A stretch of DNA of 64,000 nt from Nocardia neocaledoniensis (GTDB lineage Bacteria > Actinomycetota > Actinomycetes > Mycobacteriales > Mycobacteriaceae): positions 62,001 through 126,000 of the forward strand of contig NZ_QGTL01000011.1 of NCBI RefSeq assembly GCF_003182135.1, written 5' to 3'. Below the pieces are notes generated by a model. It was given only the letters and a program-made list of their open reading frames with translations. It ran no database searches and was not told where the DNA came from. The position numbers and the translations under genes are program-made. Shown piece by piece: positions 25,546 through 34,733 of this stretch. Numbering within the stretch: the stretch's first letter is position 1; the number at the start of each line of letters is the position of its first letter.

Positions 25546-26438
25546 CGCGCGTCCTTCACGGGCGCGTCGAGGAAGGCCGGGATCATCGGCAACAGCAGTT
25601 CGGGACGATGCGGCGCGGTGATGTGCGAGGTACCGGGCAGAATCGCCAGCTGCGCGTTCGGCAGGCCTGCGGGCGTGTCACCCATGACGCCGCCGCCGAA
25701 GAGACGGAACATCTCCACGGAGTGCTCGGGCCGGACGATGTCGGAGTCGCCGATGATGGTGAGCGTCGGCGCTGTCACGGTGCGCGCGGCCTCCGGCGAC
25801 ACCGAGGGCATCCCGTTCAGGTCGTGGTCCAGAACCCGGGCGACCAGTTGCGGGAAGTCCGCAGGGCGCGGGGCGTTCTTCAGATAGTCCGTGTGGAAGG
25901 TCGAACCGTGCAGGTGCTCGGGCTTCAGCTCGCCCATCCCCTCCATCAGCCCGGGATGCATCGCGTCGGCGCCGAGGCCGCCGGAGAGCAGGATCTGCTT
26001 GCGGACCAGCTCGGGATGACGCAGCGTGATGTCGAGGGCCACCCCTGCGCCCATGCTGTAGCCGAGGAGGTCGACCTCGCCCAGACCCAGCTGACCGAGC
26101 AGGGCGACGGTGTCGTCGGCCATCTGCGGGGTCCGCAGCGGCCGGTCGATGTCGGCGGTGCGCCCGTGCGCCTGCTGCTCGATCGCGATCACCTCGCGGG
26201 TCTTCGACAGTTCCGGGATCAGCTCGCCGAAGTCGGTCCCGATCCCGGACAGCGCGCCGTGCAGCAGCACCAGCGGCGGCTGCTCGGTGGCGACGCCGTA
26301 CCGCTCGTAGTACATGCGCAGACCGTTCACCTCGGCGTACGCGCCGGGCTCCACGGTGTCGACGGTCCGGCCGCCGCAGGCGGACAGCAGTGCGGCGGCG
26401 GTGAGGCCGGCGGCGAGGGCGAGTGCGGTGCGCTTCAT
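25542..26438 (-). CDS. Alpha/beta-hydrolase lipoprotein
   Basis: The 298-residue protein begins with a lipoprotein signal ending L-L-S-A-C-G (Cys about 21). The hydrolase fold follows with the oxyanion H-G-A-L-S-G, the nucleophile elbow G-Y-S-M-G-A, an Asp in I-I-G-D-S-D and the catalytic His in G-T-S-H. It would act at the outer surface. The start M-K-R-T is preferred over an in-frame ATG 33 bases upstream because it gives a normal signal peptide. It is divergent from the large BTAD regulator and may be under its control. A frame reaching 26471 adds only a hydrophilic extension. Confidence 0.85.
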   Translation of the reverse strand: MKRTALALAAGLTAAALLSACGGRTVDTVEPGAYAEVNGLRMYYERYGVATEQPPLVLLHGALSGIGTDFGELIPELSKTREVIAIEQQAHGRTADIDRPLRTPQMADDTVALLGQLGLGEVDLLGYSMGAGVALDITLRHPELVRKQILLSGGLGADAMHPGLMEGMGELKPEHLHGSTFHTDYLKNAPRPADFPQLVARVLDHDLNGMPSVSPEAARTVTAPTLTIIGDSDIVRPEHSVEMFRLFGGGVMGDTPAGLPNAQLAILPGTSHITAPHRPELLLPMIPAFLDAPVKDAR

Positions 26439-26531
26439 GGTGTTCTCCTGGTGTCGAGTGCGTCGAGACAACAGTGCGCGCGGGTCCTTCCGGTTTGTTT
26501 ACGGTCCGATTCCGGTGCGACCGGCAGCGGT

Positions 26532-26537
26532 TAGGGT
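26532..26537 (+). promoter_or_regulatory. -10 box of a leaderless transcript (BTAD regulator)
   Basis: TAGGGT lies six bases before the ATG at 26544 and no ribosome site is present, which suggests a leaderless message. Confidence 0.45.
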
Positions 26538-26543
26538 GCGGAT

Positions 26544-29500
26544 ATGCGTTTCGGAGTGCTCGGTCCGTTGACGGTGTGGACCGACGGTGGCGCCGTCGTC
26601 CCGATCCCGGGCACCAAGGTGCGGGCCCTGCTAGCCGACCTGCTGCTCGCGGCCGGTCAGCCGGTGTCGGCCGACCGGCTCGTCGACGACATCTGGGGCG
26701 AGGACCCGCCCGGCAACCCGGCGGGCACCCTCGCGGCCAAGGCCTCGCAGCTGCGCCGCGCGCTCGACGACGCCGAACCCGGCAGCCGGGACCTGGTGGT
26801 CTCCCCGCCGCCCGGCTACCGCCTCGCGAGCACCGAGGTCGACGCCCTGCGCTTCCGTGCCCTGCTGGCCGAGGCGCGCACCGGCACCGACCCGGGCGCG
26901 CGGATCGCGACGCTCACCGAGGCACTCGGCCTGTGGCGCGGACCGGCCTTCGACGACTTCCGCGACGCGGAGTTCACCCGATCCGGCATCGCCCAGCTCG
27001 ACGAACTGCGCCTCGTCGCGGTGGAGGAATTGGCGGAGACACGGCTGTCCCTCGGCGAATACGGCACCGCCGCAGGCGAACTCGCGCCCTTCGTCGCCGC
27101 GCATCCGCTGCGGGAGCGGCTGCGCGCCGCCCAGCTGCGCGCGCTCTACGGCGCGGGCCGCCAGGCCGACGCGCTCGACAGCTACGAGGACCTGCGCAGG
27201 CAGCTCGCCGACGAGCTCGGCCTCGATCCCAGCCCGGAACTGGTCGACCTGCACCGCTCGATCCTCGGCCAGGACCCCGGCCTGGTGATCGCGCGTCCGG
27301 CCGCCGTGGTGCGCAGGCGGGCCACCAACATCCGCGCCGAGCGGACCGAATTGATCGGCCGGGCCGCCGATCTCGCGGCACTGACCGCCGCGGTCGGGGA
27401 GTCCCGCCTGGTCTCGCTGATCGGGCCGGGCGGAGTCGGCAAGACCGGGCTCGCCACCGCGACCGCGGCGGGCCTGACCTTTCCGCACGGCACCTGGCTC
27501 GTCGAACTCGCGCCGCTGGCCCCCGAGACCACCGACGCGGACCGGGTCGCCGACGCGGTCGCCCGGGCCGTCGGCGTGCGCCCGGGGGAGGGCGCCGACC
27601 CCGTCGAGGCGCTCGAGGACGCCCTGAGCGAGCAGGAGTTGCTGCTGGTCGTCGACAACTGCGAGCACATCATCGAGCACGTGGCCGATCTGGTGGCAGC
27701 CCTGCTTGGCGCGGCGCCCGGCCTGCGCGTGCTCGCGACCAGCCGCGAACAGCTACGCCTGGCGGGGGAGCACGTGGTTGCGATCGAGCCGCTGGCCCTT
27801 CCCGCGCCGGGCAGCGACCCGGCCGCGGTCGCCGAGTCGGACGCGGTGCGGCTCTTCGTGACCCGAGCCAGGGCCGGGGCGCGCGAGTTCACCCTCGACG
27901 CGGGCAACGCCGACGCCGTCGCCACCCTGTGCCGTCGGCTCGACGGCATTCCGCTGGCGCTGGAACTGGCCGCCACCCGGGTGCGCGCGCTCGGCGTGCA
28001 CGAGATGGTGGCCCGGCTCGACGACCGGTTCCGGCTGCTCGCCACCGGGCATCGCGGCGCGCCACCGCGCCAGCAGACGCTCGCGGCCATGATCGACTGG
28101 AGCTGGGGACTGCTGGACGGCGACGAACGACTGGTCCTGCGCAGGCTCGCGGTCCACGCCGGTGGCTGCACCTTGGCGGCGGCCGAATCCGTCTGCGCCG
28201 CTCCCGCATCCGACGCGGAGTCGATCGATCCGGCGCTGGTGGTCGATGTGATCGCGCGGCTGGTCGACCGCTCGCTGGTGTGCCAGGCCGGCCGCCGCTA
28301 CCACCTGCTCGAATCCGTCGCCGCGTTCAGCCTGGACCGCCTCGCCGAGACCGGTGAGGAAGCGGCCGTCCGTCGCGCGCAGCACGCCTACTACCTCGCA
28401 CTGGCCGAGCGGGCCGCGCCGGAACTGTACGGCGCAGATCAGCGACGGTGGCTCGCCGCCCTCGACGCCGAGGACGCGAATCTGCAAGCTGCCCTTGATG
28501 GTTACCTCGCGCTCGGTGACGCCGAGGGCGCGCTGCGGCTGGCCGACGCGCTTGCCTGGTACTGGCTGTTGCGCGGCAGACTGCAATCGGCCCGCCGGCG
28601 GTTCGCCGCGGCGCTGGCGCTGGGCGGCACCGCCCGCCGTCGCGCACCCGTCGCGGCGTGGGAGCTCGCCGCCGCGTTCCGGCAGGGAGACTTCGCCGAC
28701 GTCACCGCGCGACGCACCGAGGTGACAGCCGGATTGGCGGCCGTCGACGATCCGATCGAGCGGGTCAGGGCGGAGGTCGTCCTGCTGGTGTCGGCGCTCG
28801 AGGCGGGCGCCAACCAGGATCTGGAAACCTCCGTGCGCGCCCTGCTGGCCGACGCCGAACAGTTCGGTGACCGGTGGACGATCGCGACCATCCAGGTGGC
28901 ACTGGCCAAGTCGGCGCACAGCCGGGCCGATGTGGACGCCCTCGCCCGCCACGCCACCGAGGCCGCCCGGCTCTTCGCCGAACTCGGCGACCGCTGGGGA
29001 CGCCTGCAGGCCGCCGAGTGGCTCGGCGGCCTGGCCGAACTCACCGGCGATCTGGCCGGCGCCGCCGAGATCCACCGCGAGGCACTGGTACTGGCGAAGG
29101 AGCTCGAGCTGTGGGGGCAGGTGTCCGCGCACCTGTGCTGGCTGGGCTGGATCGCCATGCAGCACACCGAGTTCGGCGAAGCCCGCGACCTGGCCGAGCA
29201 GGCGATGGTGCTCGCCGCCGAACAGGGCGACGGCGCCGGGCGGCTGTTCGCCTCGATCGTGTTGGCGTTCACGGCCCGCCGCGGCGGTCGGCCCGAGGAG
29301 GCCGAGCGGCTGCTGCGGGCACTGCTCGCCGACGCCGCCGACGACACCGAAACCCCGTTGTTCGTGCCGATGCTGCAGGTCGAACTCGGCTACCTGCTGG
29401 AACTGCGCGGCGAACCGGCGGCCGGTCTGGCCGAGCATCTACGCGCATTCGACGGCTCGCAGCGTATCGACGCGCCCCGCGACGCCGCGTTCGCGCTCGG

Positions 29501-29759
29501 CGGCGCTGCGGCCGCTACCGCCGCGCTCGGCGAATTCGACACCGCCGCACGGCTGCTCGGCGCCGCCGAAGCACTGCGCGCCGACACCGGGATGCCCCTG
29601 CTGCCCGCCGAACGGCCCGACATCGACCGCGCCACCGATCGGGTCCGCGCGGAAATGGGCGCAGACGCGTTCACCGCCGCCCACGCTGCCGGTCTCGGCC
29701 TGACCGCGGCCGAGGCACGCCGCCTCATCGACGCCGCGGCGATGTCCTCGACTCCGTGA
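26544..29759 (+). CDS. BTAD/AfsR-type regulator with NTPase and TPR domains
   Basis: The 1071-residue protein has an OmpR-like winged helix (1-95, M-R-F-G-V-L-G-P-L to G-Y-R-L) and a bacterial transcriptional activation domain (about 98-245, ending L-G-L-D-P-S-P-E-L). An NB-ARC-type NTPase follows with Walker A G-P-G-G-V-G-K-T (about 295), Walker B L-L-L-V-V-D-N-C-E and R-G-A-P-P-R-Q-Q-T-L. About 400 residues of TPR-like helical repeats end the protein. Proteins of this SARP/AfsR layout integrate a signal through the NTPase and TPR parts and activate nearby metabolic genes. The divergent hydrolase/FMN-reductase operon is the obvious candidate target. Confidence 0.9.
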   Translation: MRFGVLGPLTVWTDGGAVVPIPGTKVRALLADLLLAAGQPVSADRLVDDIWGEDPPGNPAGTLAAKASQLRRALDDAEPGSRDLVVSPPPGYRLASTEVDALRFRALLAEARTGTDPGARIATLTEALGLWRGPAFDDFRDAEFTRSGIAQLDELRLVAVEELAETRLSLGEYGTAAGELAPFVAAHPLRERLRAAQLRALYGAGRQADALDSYEDLRRQLADELGLDPSPELVDLHRSILGQDPGLVIARPAAVVRRRATNIRAERTELIGRAADLAALTAAVGESRLVSLIGPGGVGKTGLATATAAGLTFPHGTWLVELAPLAPETTDADRVADAVARAVGVRPGEGADPVEALEDALSEQELLLVVDNCEHIIEHVADLVAALLGAAPGLRVLATSREQLRLAGEHVVAIEPLALPAPGSDPAAVAESDAVRLFVTRARAGAREFTLDAGNADAVATLCRRLDGIPLALELAATRVRALGVHEMVARLDDRFRLLATGHRGAPPRQQTLAAMIDWSWGLLDGDERLVLRRLAVHAGGCTLAAAESVCAAPASDAESIDPALVVDVIARLVDRSLVCQAGRRYHLLESVAAFSLDRLAETGEEAAVRRAQHAYYLALAERAAPELYGADQRRWLAALDAEDANLQAALDGYLALGDAEGALRLADALAWYWLLRGRLQSARRRFAAALALGGTARRRAPVAAWELAAAFRQGDFADVTARRTEVTAGLAAVDDPIERVRAEVVLLVSALEAGANQDLETSVRALLADAEQFGDRWTIATIQVALAKSAHSRADVDALARHATEAARLFAELGDRWGRLQAAEWLGGLAELTGDLAGAAEIHREALVLAKELELWGQVSAHLCWLGWIAMQHTEFGEARDLAEQAMVLAAEQGDGAGRLFASIVLAFTARRGGRPEEAERLLRALLADAADDTETPLFVPMLQVELGYLLELRGEPAAGLAEHLRAFDGSQRIDAPRDAAFALGGAAAATAALGEFDTAARLLGAAEALRADTGMPLLPAERPDIDRATDRVRAEMGADAFTAAHAAGLGLTAAEARRLIDAAAMSSTP

Positions 29760-29817
29760 GGGCGTCGACCGTGGCCGCCGTCTGAGCGCAGGCCCGAACA
29801 GCTGCTATCCCGTACCG

Positions 29818-30378
29818 TCAGGACGCGGCGGGAACGTAACGCAGGCCGACGATTCCGCACTCGAACCGCGTCGCCGACGCGAGCGCGAACCGCTGATCGG
29901 CTCCGGTCGCCGCGAAGACCGGCAGCCCGGCGCCGATCGCGGTCGGGTTGACGAACAGGTTCAGCTCGTCGAACAGGCCGTCGGCGATCAGGCTCGCGAC
30001 CAGTTCCCCGCCGCCGTAGGCGATGATGTCGCCACCCGGCTTCGCCTTGAGCTCGCGAAGGGCGGCGGCCGCGTCGGCGGCGACAACGGTGTTGTCCCAA
30101 GGGGATTCGGTGAGCGTGCGCGAGATGACCACCTTCGGCGTCTTGTTCATGGTGTCGATCGCCTCCTGCGGCTCGTGCTCGGGCCCCGCCGCCCAGTGCG
30201 GGATGAAGCCCTCGGCGAGCTTGCGCCCCAGCACGATGGTGTCGACCGGCTCGGTGAGCGCGCCGATGTGGGCAGCGAGGTCGTCGCTCCAGTCGAACGT
30301 CAGCCAGTCCATCTCCCCGTTCGGGCCTGCCATGAAGCCGTCGATGGTGGTCTGGACCTGGAGCTTGAACTTGCGCAT
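29818..30378 (-). CDS. Dihydrofolate reductase/RibD C-terminal family protein
   Basis: The 186-residue protein shows the family pattern: T-I-D-G-F-M-A-G-P-N-G-E-M-D-W near the start, T-I-V-L-G-R-K in the middle, S-R-T-L and I-I-A-Y-G-G-G-E-L-V-A-S-L. These proteins resemble the RibD reductase domain and bind NADPH; their substrates are mostly unknown and they are not the housekeeping DHFR. The ATG at 30378 is preceded by AAGGG; an in-frame ATG three codons earlier is possible. The gene lies before a tetR gene on the same strand ordering but with a clear gap. Confidence 0.82.
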   Translation of the reverse strand: MRKFKLQVQTTIDGFMAGPNGEMDWLTFDWSDDLAAHIGALTEPVDTIVLGRKLAEGFIPHWAAGPEHEPQEAIDTMNKTPKVVISRTLTESPWDNTVVAADAAAALRELKAKPGGDIIAYGGGELVASLIADGLFDELNLFVNPTAIGAGLPVFAATGADQRFALASATRFECGIVGLRYVPAAS

Positions 30379-30432
30379 GATGGGCATCCCTTCGCGTTGT
30401 CGCCGGTGTGATGCCACTGTCGCCGAACCGCC

Positions 30433-31020
30433 TTACGGAATGTTTACGCTGCCGCCGACCAGCCGCAGCACGCTCTCCCGGAGCGCCTTCTCCGCCTCCG
30501 GTTGCTCCATCCGGCCGGACCTGACCTCGTCGCCCGCTGCGTGGCTGACCGCGACGATCGCGGCGACCAGCCAGGGCGCGCTCAGGGTGCCGTCGAACTC
30601 GCCCGCCCGCTGGCCACGCCGGACGAGCCGCAACAACCGGTCGTTGACGGGCAACTGCCGGTCCTCGTCCCGCTGCCGGGCGAACGCACCGACGTGGTGG
30701 GCCAGCGGGGCGACGCGGAAGAACCGCCAACCCACCGCGAGCATGCGCAGCAGGGCATCGCGCGCGGGCCCGCTGTCCAGGTCGGCCTCGCGCATCGCCG
30801 CCGCCGCCCGCTCGGTCGTCCGGGTGATCACGGCGTCGACCAGCTCGTCGCGAGAAGTGAAGTGCGCGTAGACGGTTTGCCGCGTCACGCCTGCCTCGGC
30901 GGCGATGGCCGCCATCCCCGCGTCGGGGTGGGTTGCCAGCAGCCGGGTGGCGGCGTCGAGGACGGCGGCTCGGCTGCGGGCTGCGTCCGCGCGCCGCTTC
31001 GGTTCCCGTGGTCCGGTCAA
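30433..31020 (-). CDS. TetR-family regulator
   Basis: The 195-residue protein has a helix-turn-helix (about 18-62, ending V-T-R-Q-T-V-Y-A-H-F-T-S-R-D-E-L) and a TetR C-terminal helical domain. The start appears to be TTG at 31020 with AAGGGTG upstream. It is divergent from a DUF1772 membrane protein, and the 76-base gap contains TTACA-N4-TGTAA, a reasonable operator. It probably represses that gene and itself. Confidence 0.85.
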   Translation of the reverse strand: MTGPREPKRRADAARSRAAVLDAATRLLATHPDAGMAAIAAEAGVTRQTVYAHFTSRDELVDAVITRTTERAAAAMREADLDSGPARDALLRMLAVGWRFFRVAPLAHHVGAFARQRDEDRQLPVNDRLLRLVRRGQRAGEFDGTLSAPWLVAAIVAVSHAAGDEVRSGRMEQPEAEKALRESVLRLVGGSVNIP

Positions 31021-31061
31021 AGTCTTACACCCTTGTCAAATTTATCGGCCGAACTTAACCT

Positions 31062-31075
31062 TTACATGTCTGTAA
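31062..31075. promoter_or_regulatory. Candidate TetR operator
   Basis: TTACATGTCTGTAA is an inverted repeat with five-base arms and a four-base centre in the gap between the divergent tetR and DUF1772 genes. Confidence 0.4.
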
Positions 31076-31096
31076 GAATTCTACGGCTGGAGTGCT

Positions 31097-31576
31097 GTGA
31101 AGTCCCTGTCCACGCTGGCCCGCCCGCTCGCCCTGTGCGCCACCGGCCTGCTCGCCGGTGCCTTCGGCTACGGCGCCGCCAATCTCGTCCCGACGTTCCA
31201 TCGCGTGCCGCTGCAGATGCGCCTGGAATTCCATACCGAACTCATGCGCAACAACAGCATCAGCATGCAGGCCACCATGGCCGCGGCCGCCCTGAGTTGC
31301 CTGGTCGTCGCCGTGTTCGCGGCCGGGCGCGCCCGATGGCTCGCCGGAGTGGCGACGGCGTTGATCGTCGCCTCGTTCGCGATCACCCGGCTGGGCAATG
31401 TGCCGATCAACCATCAGATCAACCGCTGGGCCGTCGACGGGGCACCGCCGGACTACGCGTCGATCCTTGCTCGCTGGGATCAGTTCCACCTGTTCCGCAC
31501 CGGGACCGCCCTGGTGGCCTTCGCCCTGGTGATCGTGCTCGTCACTGTTGATGCCGGCAATCGGAGGGATGCCTAA
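31097..31576 (+). CDS. DUF1772 (anthrone-oxygenase-like) membrane protein
   Basis: This 159-residue protein has four hydrophobic helices and the DUF1772 features V-P-I-N-H-Q-I-N-R-W and W-D-Q-F-H-L-F-R-T. The family includes fungal anthrone oxygenases, but bacterial members are uncharacterised. A GTG start at 31097 puts the first helix near the N-terminus. Its stop codon is followed in the same frame by a fragment of an unrelated methyltransferase gene. Confidence 0.8.
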   Translation: MKSLSTLARPLALCATGLLAGAFGYGAANLVPTFHRVPLQMRLEFHTELMRNNSISMQATMAAAALSCLVVAVFAAGRARWLAGVATALIVASFAITRLGNVPINHQINRWAVDGAPPDYASILARWDQFHLFRTGTALVAFALVIVLVTVDAGNRRDA

Positions 31577-31789
31577 CCGATATCGGGCGTCATAACGGCG
31601 GCGATCCAGTCCGGATGGGGCCAGGCATGCGCGCTGCTCGCGTTCGCGCTGCTCGTGACGACGATCGAACTCCAGGTACGCGTCGTCGAAGAGCCCTACC
31701 TGTCCAGGGTCCACGGTGCGGACTATCGCGACTATCGCGCCACGACAGGAAGATTCGTCCCCGGCCTCGGTCGCGCGGCCGACGCGTGA
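31577..31789 (+). pseudogene. C-terminal fragment of an isoprenylcysteine methyltransferase-like gene
   Basis: Reading on in frame after the DUF1772 stop gives one hydrophobic helix and then E-E-P-Y-L-S-R-V-H-G-A-D-Y-R-D-Y and G-R-F-V-P-G-L-G. This is the characteristic cofactor-binding end of the ICMT/phospholipid methyltransferase membrane family. There is no start codon and the other transmembrane helices (normally about 100 or more residues) are absent. It is a 5'-deleted remnant of about 70 codons. Confidence 0.65.
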
Positions 31790-31836
31790 CGCGACGGCGG
31801 TGCGCCCACCCGGCGCACCCCCGCACGTCGTCCCGC

Positions 31837-32463
31837 TCAGTGACCGCGGGCGATCCAGTCCGCCAGTGCCGGCTTCTCGGCGCCGATGGTGGTCGTGTCG
31901 CCGTGGCCGGTGTGGACCGTGGTCTGCTCCGGCAGGGTGAGCAGCCGGTCGCGGATGGAATCGATGATGGTGTCGAAGTCGGAGAACGAACGTCCGGTGG
32001 CGCCGGGGCCGCCGGCGAACAGGGTGTCCCCGGTGAACAGGGCCGCCAGCTCCGGCAGGTGCAGGGAGACCGAGCCGGGGGAGTGGCCCGGGGTGTGCAG
32101 GATGTCGATGTCGGTGCCCGCCACCGTGATCCGCTTCGTGTCGGCCAGGGAGCGATACGCGGCATCCGGGTGGGTCATCCGCCACAGCGGCTCGTCACCC
32201 GGATGGAGCAGCACCGGCGCGTCCAGGCGGGCGGCCAGCTCGGGGGCGACGGTGACGTGGTCGTTGTGGCCGTGCGTGCACAGGATCGCGGTGACGTGCC
32301 GGGAGCCGACCGCGGCCGCGATGGCCTCGGCGTCGTGCGCCGCGTCGACGACGAGGACCTCCTCGTCGTCCCCGATCAGCCACACATTGTTGTCGACCTC
32401 CCACGTGCCGCCGTCGAGCGCGAAAACGCCCGAGGTCACGACCTTCTCGACGCGGGCGGTCAC
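31837..32463 (-). CDS. Metallo-beta-lactamase-fold hydrolase paired with mscR
   Basis: The 208-residue protein has the metal site T-H-G-H-N-D-H (H-x-H-x-D-H), a second His in H-T-P-G-H-S-P-G, and F-T-G-D-T-L-F. It matches the Rv2260-type hydrolase that follows mscR in mycobacteria. In that setting it is proposed to hydrolyse S-formylmycothiol, completing formaldehyde oxidation. The GTG start overlaps the mscR stop (GTGA), so it is translated from the same message. The long frame that continues upstream is shadow of mscR. Confidence 0.85.
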   Translation of the reverse strand: MTARVEKVVTSGVFALDGGTWEVDNNVWLIGDDEEVLVVDAAHDAEAIAAAVGSRHVTAILCTHGHNDHVTVAPELAARLDAPVLLHPGDEPLWRMTHPDAAYRSLADTKRITVAGTDIDILHTPGHSPGSVSLHLPELAALFTGDTLFAGGPGATGRSFSDFDTIIDSIRDRLLTLPEQTTVHTGHGDTTTIGAEKPALADWIARGH

Positions 32464-33545
32464 CGGACCACCACCGAGCGCAGCACCTTGCCCGCGCCCA
32501 TGGCCGCGAACGCGGCCTCGACGTCGTCGAGGCCGATGCGCTCGGTGACGAAGCGGTCCAGCGGCAGCCTGCCCTGCCGGTAGAGGTCGACGAGCATCGG
32601 GAAGTCGCGTTCGGGCAGGCAGTCGCCGTACCAGGACGACTTGAGCGCGCCGCCGTGCGAGAACAGGTCGATCAGCGGCATGTCCAGGGTCATGTCCGGA
32701 GTCGGCACGCCGACGAGCACCACGGTGCCCGCCAGGTCGCGGCCGTAGAACGCCTGCTTCCAGGTCTCCGGCCTGCCGACCGCGTCGATCACCACGTCGG
32801 CGCCCCAGCCGTCGGTGAGCTCCTTGATCCGCTCCACGACGTCCTCGGTGCTCGCGTCGATGGTGTGGGTGGCGCCGAACTCGGTGGCCCACTCCAGCTT
32901 CTGCGGATCGCGATCGATCGCGATGATGGTGCCCGCGCCGGCGAGCCGGGCCCCGGCCACGGCCGCGTCGCCGACACCGCCGCAGCCGATCACCGCGACG
33001 CTGTCACCGCGCGAGACGGCGCCGGTGTTCATCGCGGCGCCGATGCCCGCCATCACGCCGCAGCCGAGCAGGCCGGCGACCGCGGGATCGGTCTCGGGAT
33101 CGACCTTGGTGCACTGCTTCTCGTGCACGAGGGTCTTGTCGGCGAAGGCGCCGATGCCCAGCGCCGGGGTGAGCGGGGTGCCGTCGGTGAGCGTCATCGG
33201 GACGCTCGCGTTGTGGGTGTCGAAGCAGTACCAGGGTCGGCCGCGGCGACAGGCCCGGCACTCCCCGCAGATCGCGCGCCAGTTCAGCACCACCACATCA
33301 CCCTCGGCCACGTGGGTGACCGCGGATCCGACGGTCTCCACCACGCCCGCGGCCTCGTGGCCGAGCAGGAACGGGAACTGGTCGTTGATCCCGCCCTCGC
33401 GGTAGTGCAGGTCGGTGTGGCAGACGCCGCAGGCCTGGACGCGGACGACCACATCGTGCGGTCCCGGATCGGGGATGACGATGTCGACGGTCTCGACCGG
33501 CGCGTCCTGCGCTCGGGCGATGACGGCGCGTACGGTCTCGGGCAT
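32460..33545 (-). CDS. mscR: S-(hydroxymethyl)mycothiol dehydrogenase / nitrosomycothiol reductase
   Basis: This 361-residue zinc alcohol dehydrogenase has the catalytic-zinc segment A-C-G-V-C-H-T-D (Cys 39), G-H-E-A-A-G, the structural-zinc loop C-G-E-C-R-A-C-R-x-G then C (residues about 93-107), and the NAD-binding G-C-G-G-V-G-D-A-A. It matches mycothiol-dependent MscR/AdhE2, which oxidises the formaldehyde-mycothiol adduct and reduces S-nitrosomycothiol. It is the first gene of a two-gene operon with the metallo-beta-lactamase. It implies that the organism makes mycothiol. Confidence 0.88.
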   Translation of the reverse strand: MPETVRAVIARAQDAPVETVDIVIPDPGPHDVVVRVQACGVCHTDLHYREGGINDQFPFLLGHEAAGVVETVGSAVTHVAEGDVVVLNWRAICGECRACRRGRPWYCFDTHNASVPMTLTDGTPLTPALGIGAFADKTLVHEKQCTKVDPETDPAVAGLLGCGVMAGIGAAMNTGAVSRGDSVAVIGCGGVGDAAVAGARLAGAGTIIAIDRDPQKLEWATEFGATHTIDASTEDVVERIKELTDGWGADVVIDAVGRPETWKQAFYGRDLAGTVVLVGVPTPDMTLDMPLIDLFSHGGALKSSWYGDCLPERDFPMLVDLYRQGRLPLDRFVTERIGLDDVEAAFAAMGAGKVLRSVVVR

Positions 33546-33601
33546 GCGGTACTCCTCGGGTCGGGATGATCTCCTCCCACGCTAGCGCCGCGCCCGCCCG
33601 C

Positions 33602-33820
33602 TCAGTCGGGGATGGGTGGTATCCCGCCGGTCGGCGTGCCGAGTTCCTCGCGCACATGGTGTTCCACGAGCAACGGCACGAAGTCCCGGACGTGCACCTT
33701 CGCGAAATGGTCGTAGGCGTGCTGGACGATGTCGGCGATCTCGGCGGGGGCGATCGTGGGGTAACGGATGGTCAGCCGTTCGATGACCTCGTCGAGTTGC
33801 TGGTCCTCGTGAGCAGTCAT
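33602..33820 (-). CDS. Small three-helix-bundle protein
   Basis: The 72-residue acidic protein reads I-E-R-L-T-I-R-Y-P-T-I-A-P-A-E-I-A-D-I-V-Q-H-A-Y-D-H-F in its first half, with a second helix ending L-V-E-H-H-V-R-E-E-L. This is the pattern of the actinobacterial three-helix-bundle dimerisation proteins; some of these sit beside signalling genes. No function can be assigned. It lies 56 bases upstream of mscR on the same strand but may have its own promoter, since TAATCC occurs a few bases before the start. Confidence 0.7.
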   Translation of the reverse strand: MTAHEDQQLDEVIERLTIRYPTIAPAEIADIVQHAYDHFAKVHVRDFVPLLVEHHVREELGTPTGGIPPIPD

Positions 33821-33857
33821 ACCTCAGGATTACCCCTCACCCCGCCGGGGCAACAGG

Positions 33858-34733
33858 TCATTTCTCGTCGAAGACCAGATCCGCGGGCGGATGGGTCAGG
33901 CGCACGGTGTCGCCCTCGACGACGGTGATCGTGTCCAGGCCGGTGGTGGAGTGTCCGGTGGACAGGATGAAGAAGCGGTCGGCGGCCTGGGCGAGGAAGG
34001 CGGGGAACCCGGCCAGGGAGAGATCGCCGTCGCCGAGCTCGAGATAGTCGGCCAGGCGGCGGAAGAGCTTGGGCAGCAGCACCAGATCGTCGGTGAGCGA
34101 GGTCGGGGAGGTCACCGCCGCGCCGGTGGTCGTCACGTCGGACGCCCACACCCCGAGCGGGGTCGGCGCGGTGGCGGCGGCCGCCGAGACCGCGGCGAAC
34201 TCCGCGCGCAAGGTGGGGAACAGGCTGCGGTAGAACGTCGGATAGGCCAGTCCGGTCGCCAGCTGGTGGTGGTTGAGGGTGAGCCGCAGCAGAGCGACGT
34301 CGACGAACATCTCGCTGCCGGATTCCTGCGGCGCGGCCCCACGACCGGCGAAGGCGACGCAGCGGCCGTGCAGATCGGCGCCGCGCGTGAGGACGAAGCC
34401 GGGGACGGTGTCCTGGTCGGTGGCTGTCACGGTCTCCGCCTCGTTGCGCACCACGCCGGTGAAGCCCAGCCAGGCGAGCAGCTCCGCCGCGGCCGCGTGG
34501 GCCAGGGACAGCGGCTGGTGGGTGCGGGTGCCGTGCCGGGGCGTGTAGTGCGTCTCGAGGGAGTCGATGCCGTCCAGCCGCAGCTGAGCGGCGCCGGCGG
34601 CATTGCGCTTGACGCGATGGGGGCCGGGCACACGGTCCCATTCGGTCGGGTCGTCGGGCCGGAAGCGCACCGAGTCACCGTCGGGCTGGGCGCCCTCGGC
34701 GACGAAAACTCCGGAGATCAGCAGAAACGGCAT
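33858..34733 (-). CDS. Hypothetical protein with a staphylococcal-nuclease-like N-terminus
   Basis: The 291-residue cytoplasmic protein begins G-V-F-V-A-E-G-A-Q-P-D-G-D-S-V-R-F, then L-R-L-D-G-I-D-S-L-E-T-H-Y. This resembles the D-G-D-T-V ... L-x-G-I-D-A-P-E core of SNase folds, but the catalytic Arg/Glu arrangement of active nucleases is not evident. The remaining 200 residues are mixed alpha/beta and unknown to me. It is 37 bases upstream of the three-helix-bundle gene on the same strand, so the two could be co-transcribed. A nuclease activity should not be assumed. Confidence 0.55.
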   Translation of the reverse strand: MPFLLISGVFVAEGAQPDGDSVRFRPDDPTEWDRVPGPHRVKRNAAGAAQLRLDGIDSLETHYTPRHGTRTHQPLSLAHAAAAELLAWLGFTGVVRNEAETVTATDQDTVPGFVLTRGADLHGRCVAFAGRGAAPQESGSEMFVDVALLRLTLNHHQLATGLAYPTFYRSLFPTLRAEFAAVSAAAATAPTPLGVWASDVTTTGAAVTSPTSLTDDLVLLPKLFRRLADYLELGDGDLSLAGFPAFLAQAADRFFILSTGHSTTGLDTITVVEGDTVRLTHPPADLVFDEK

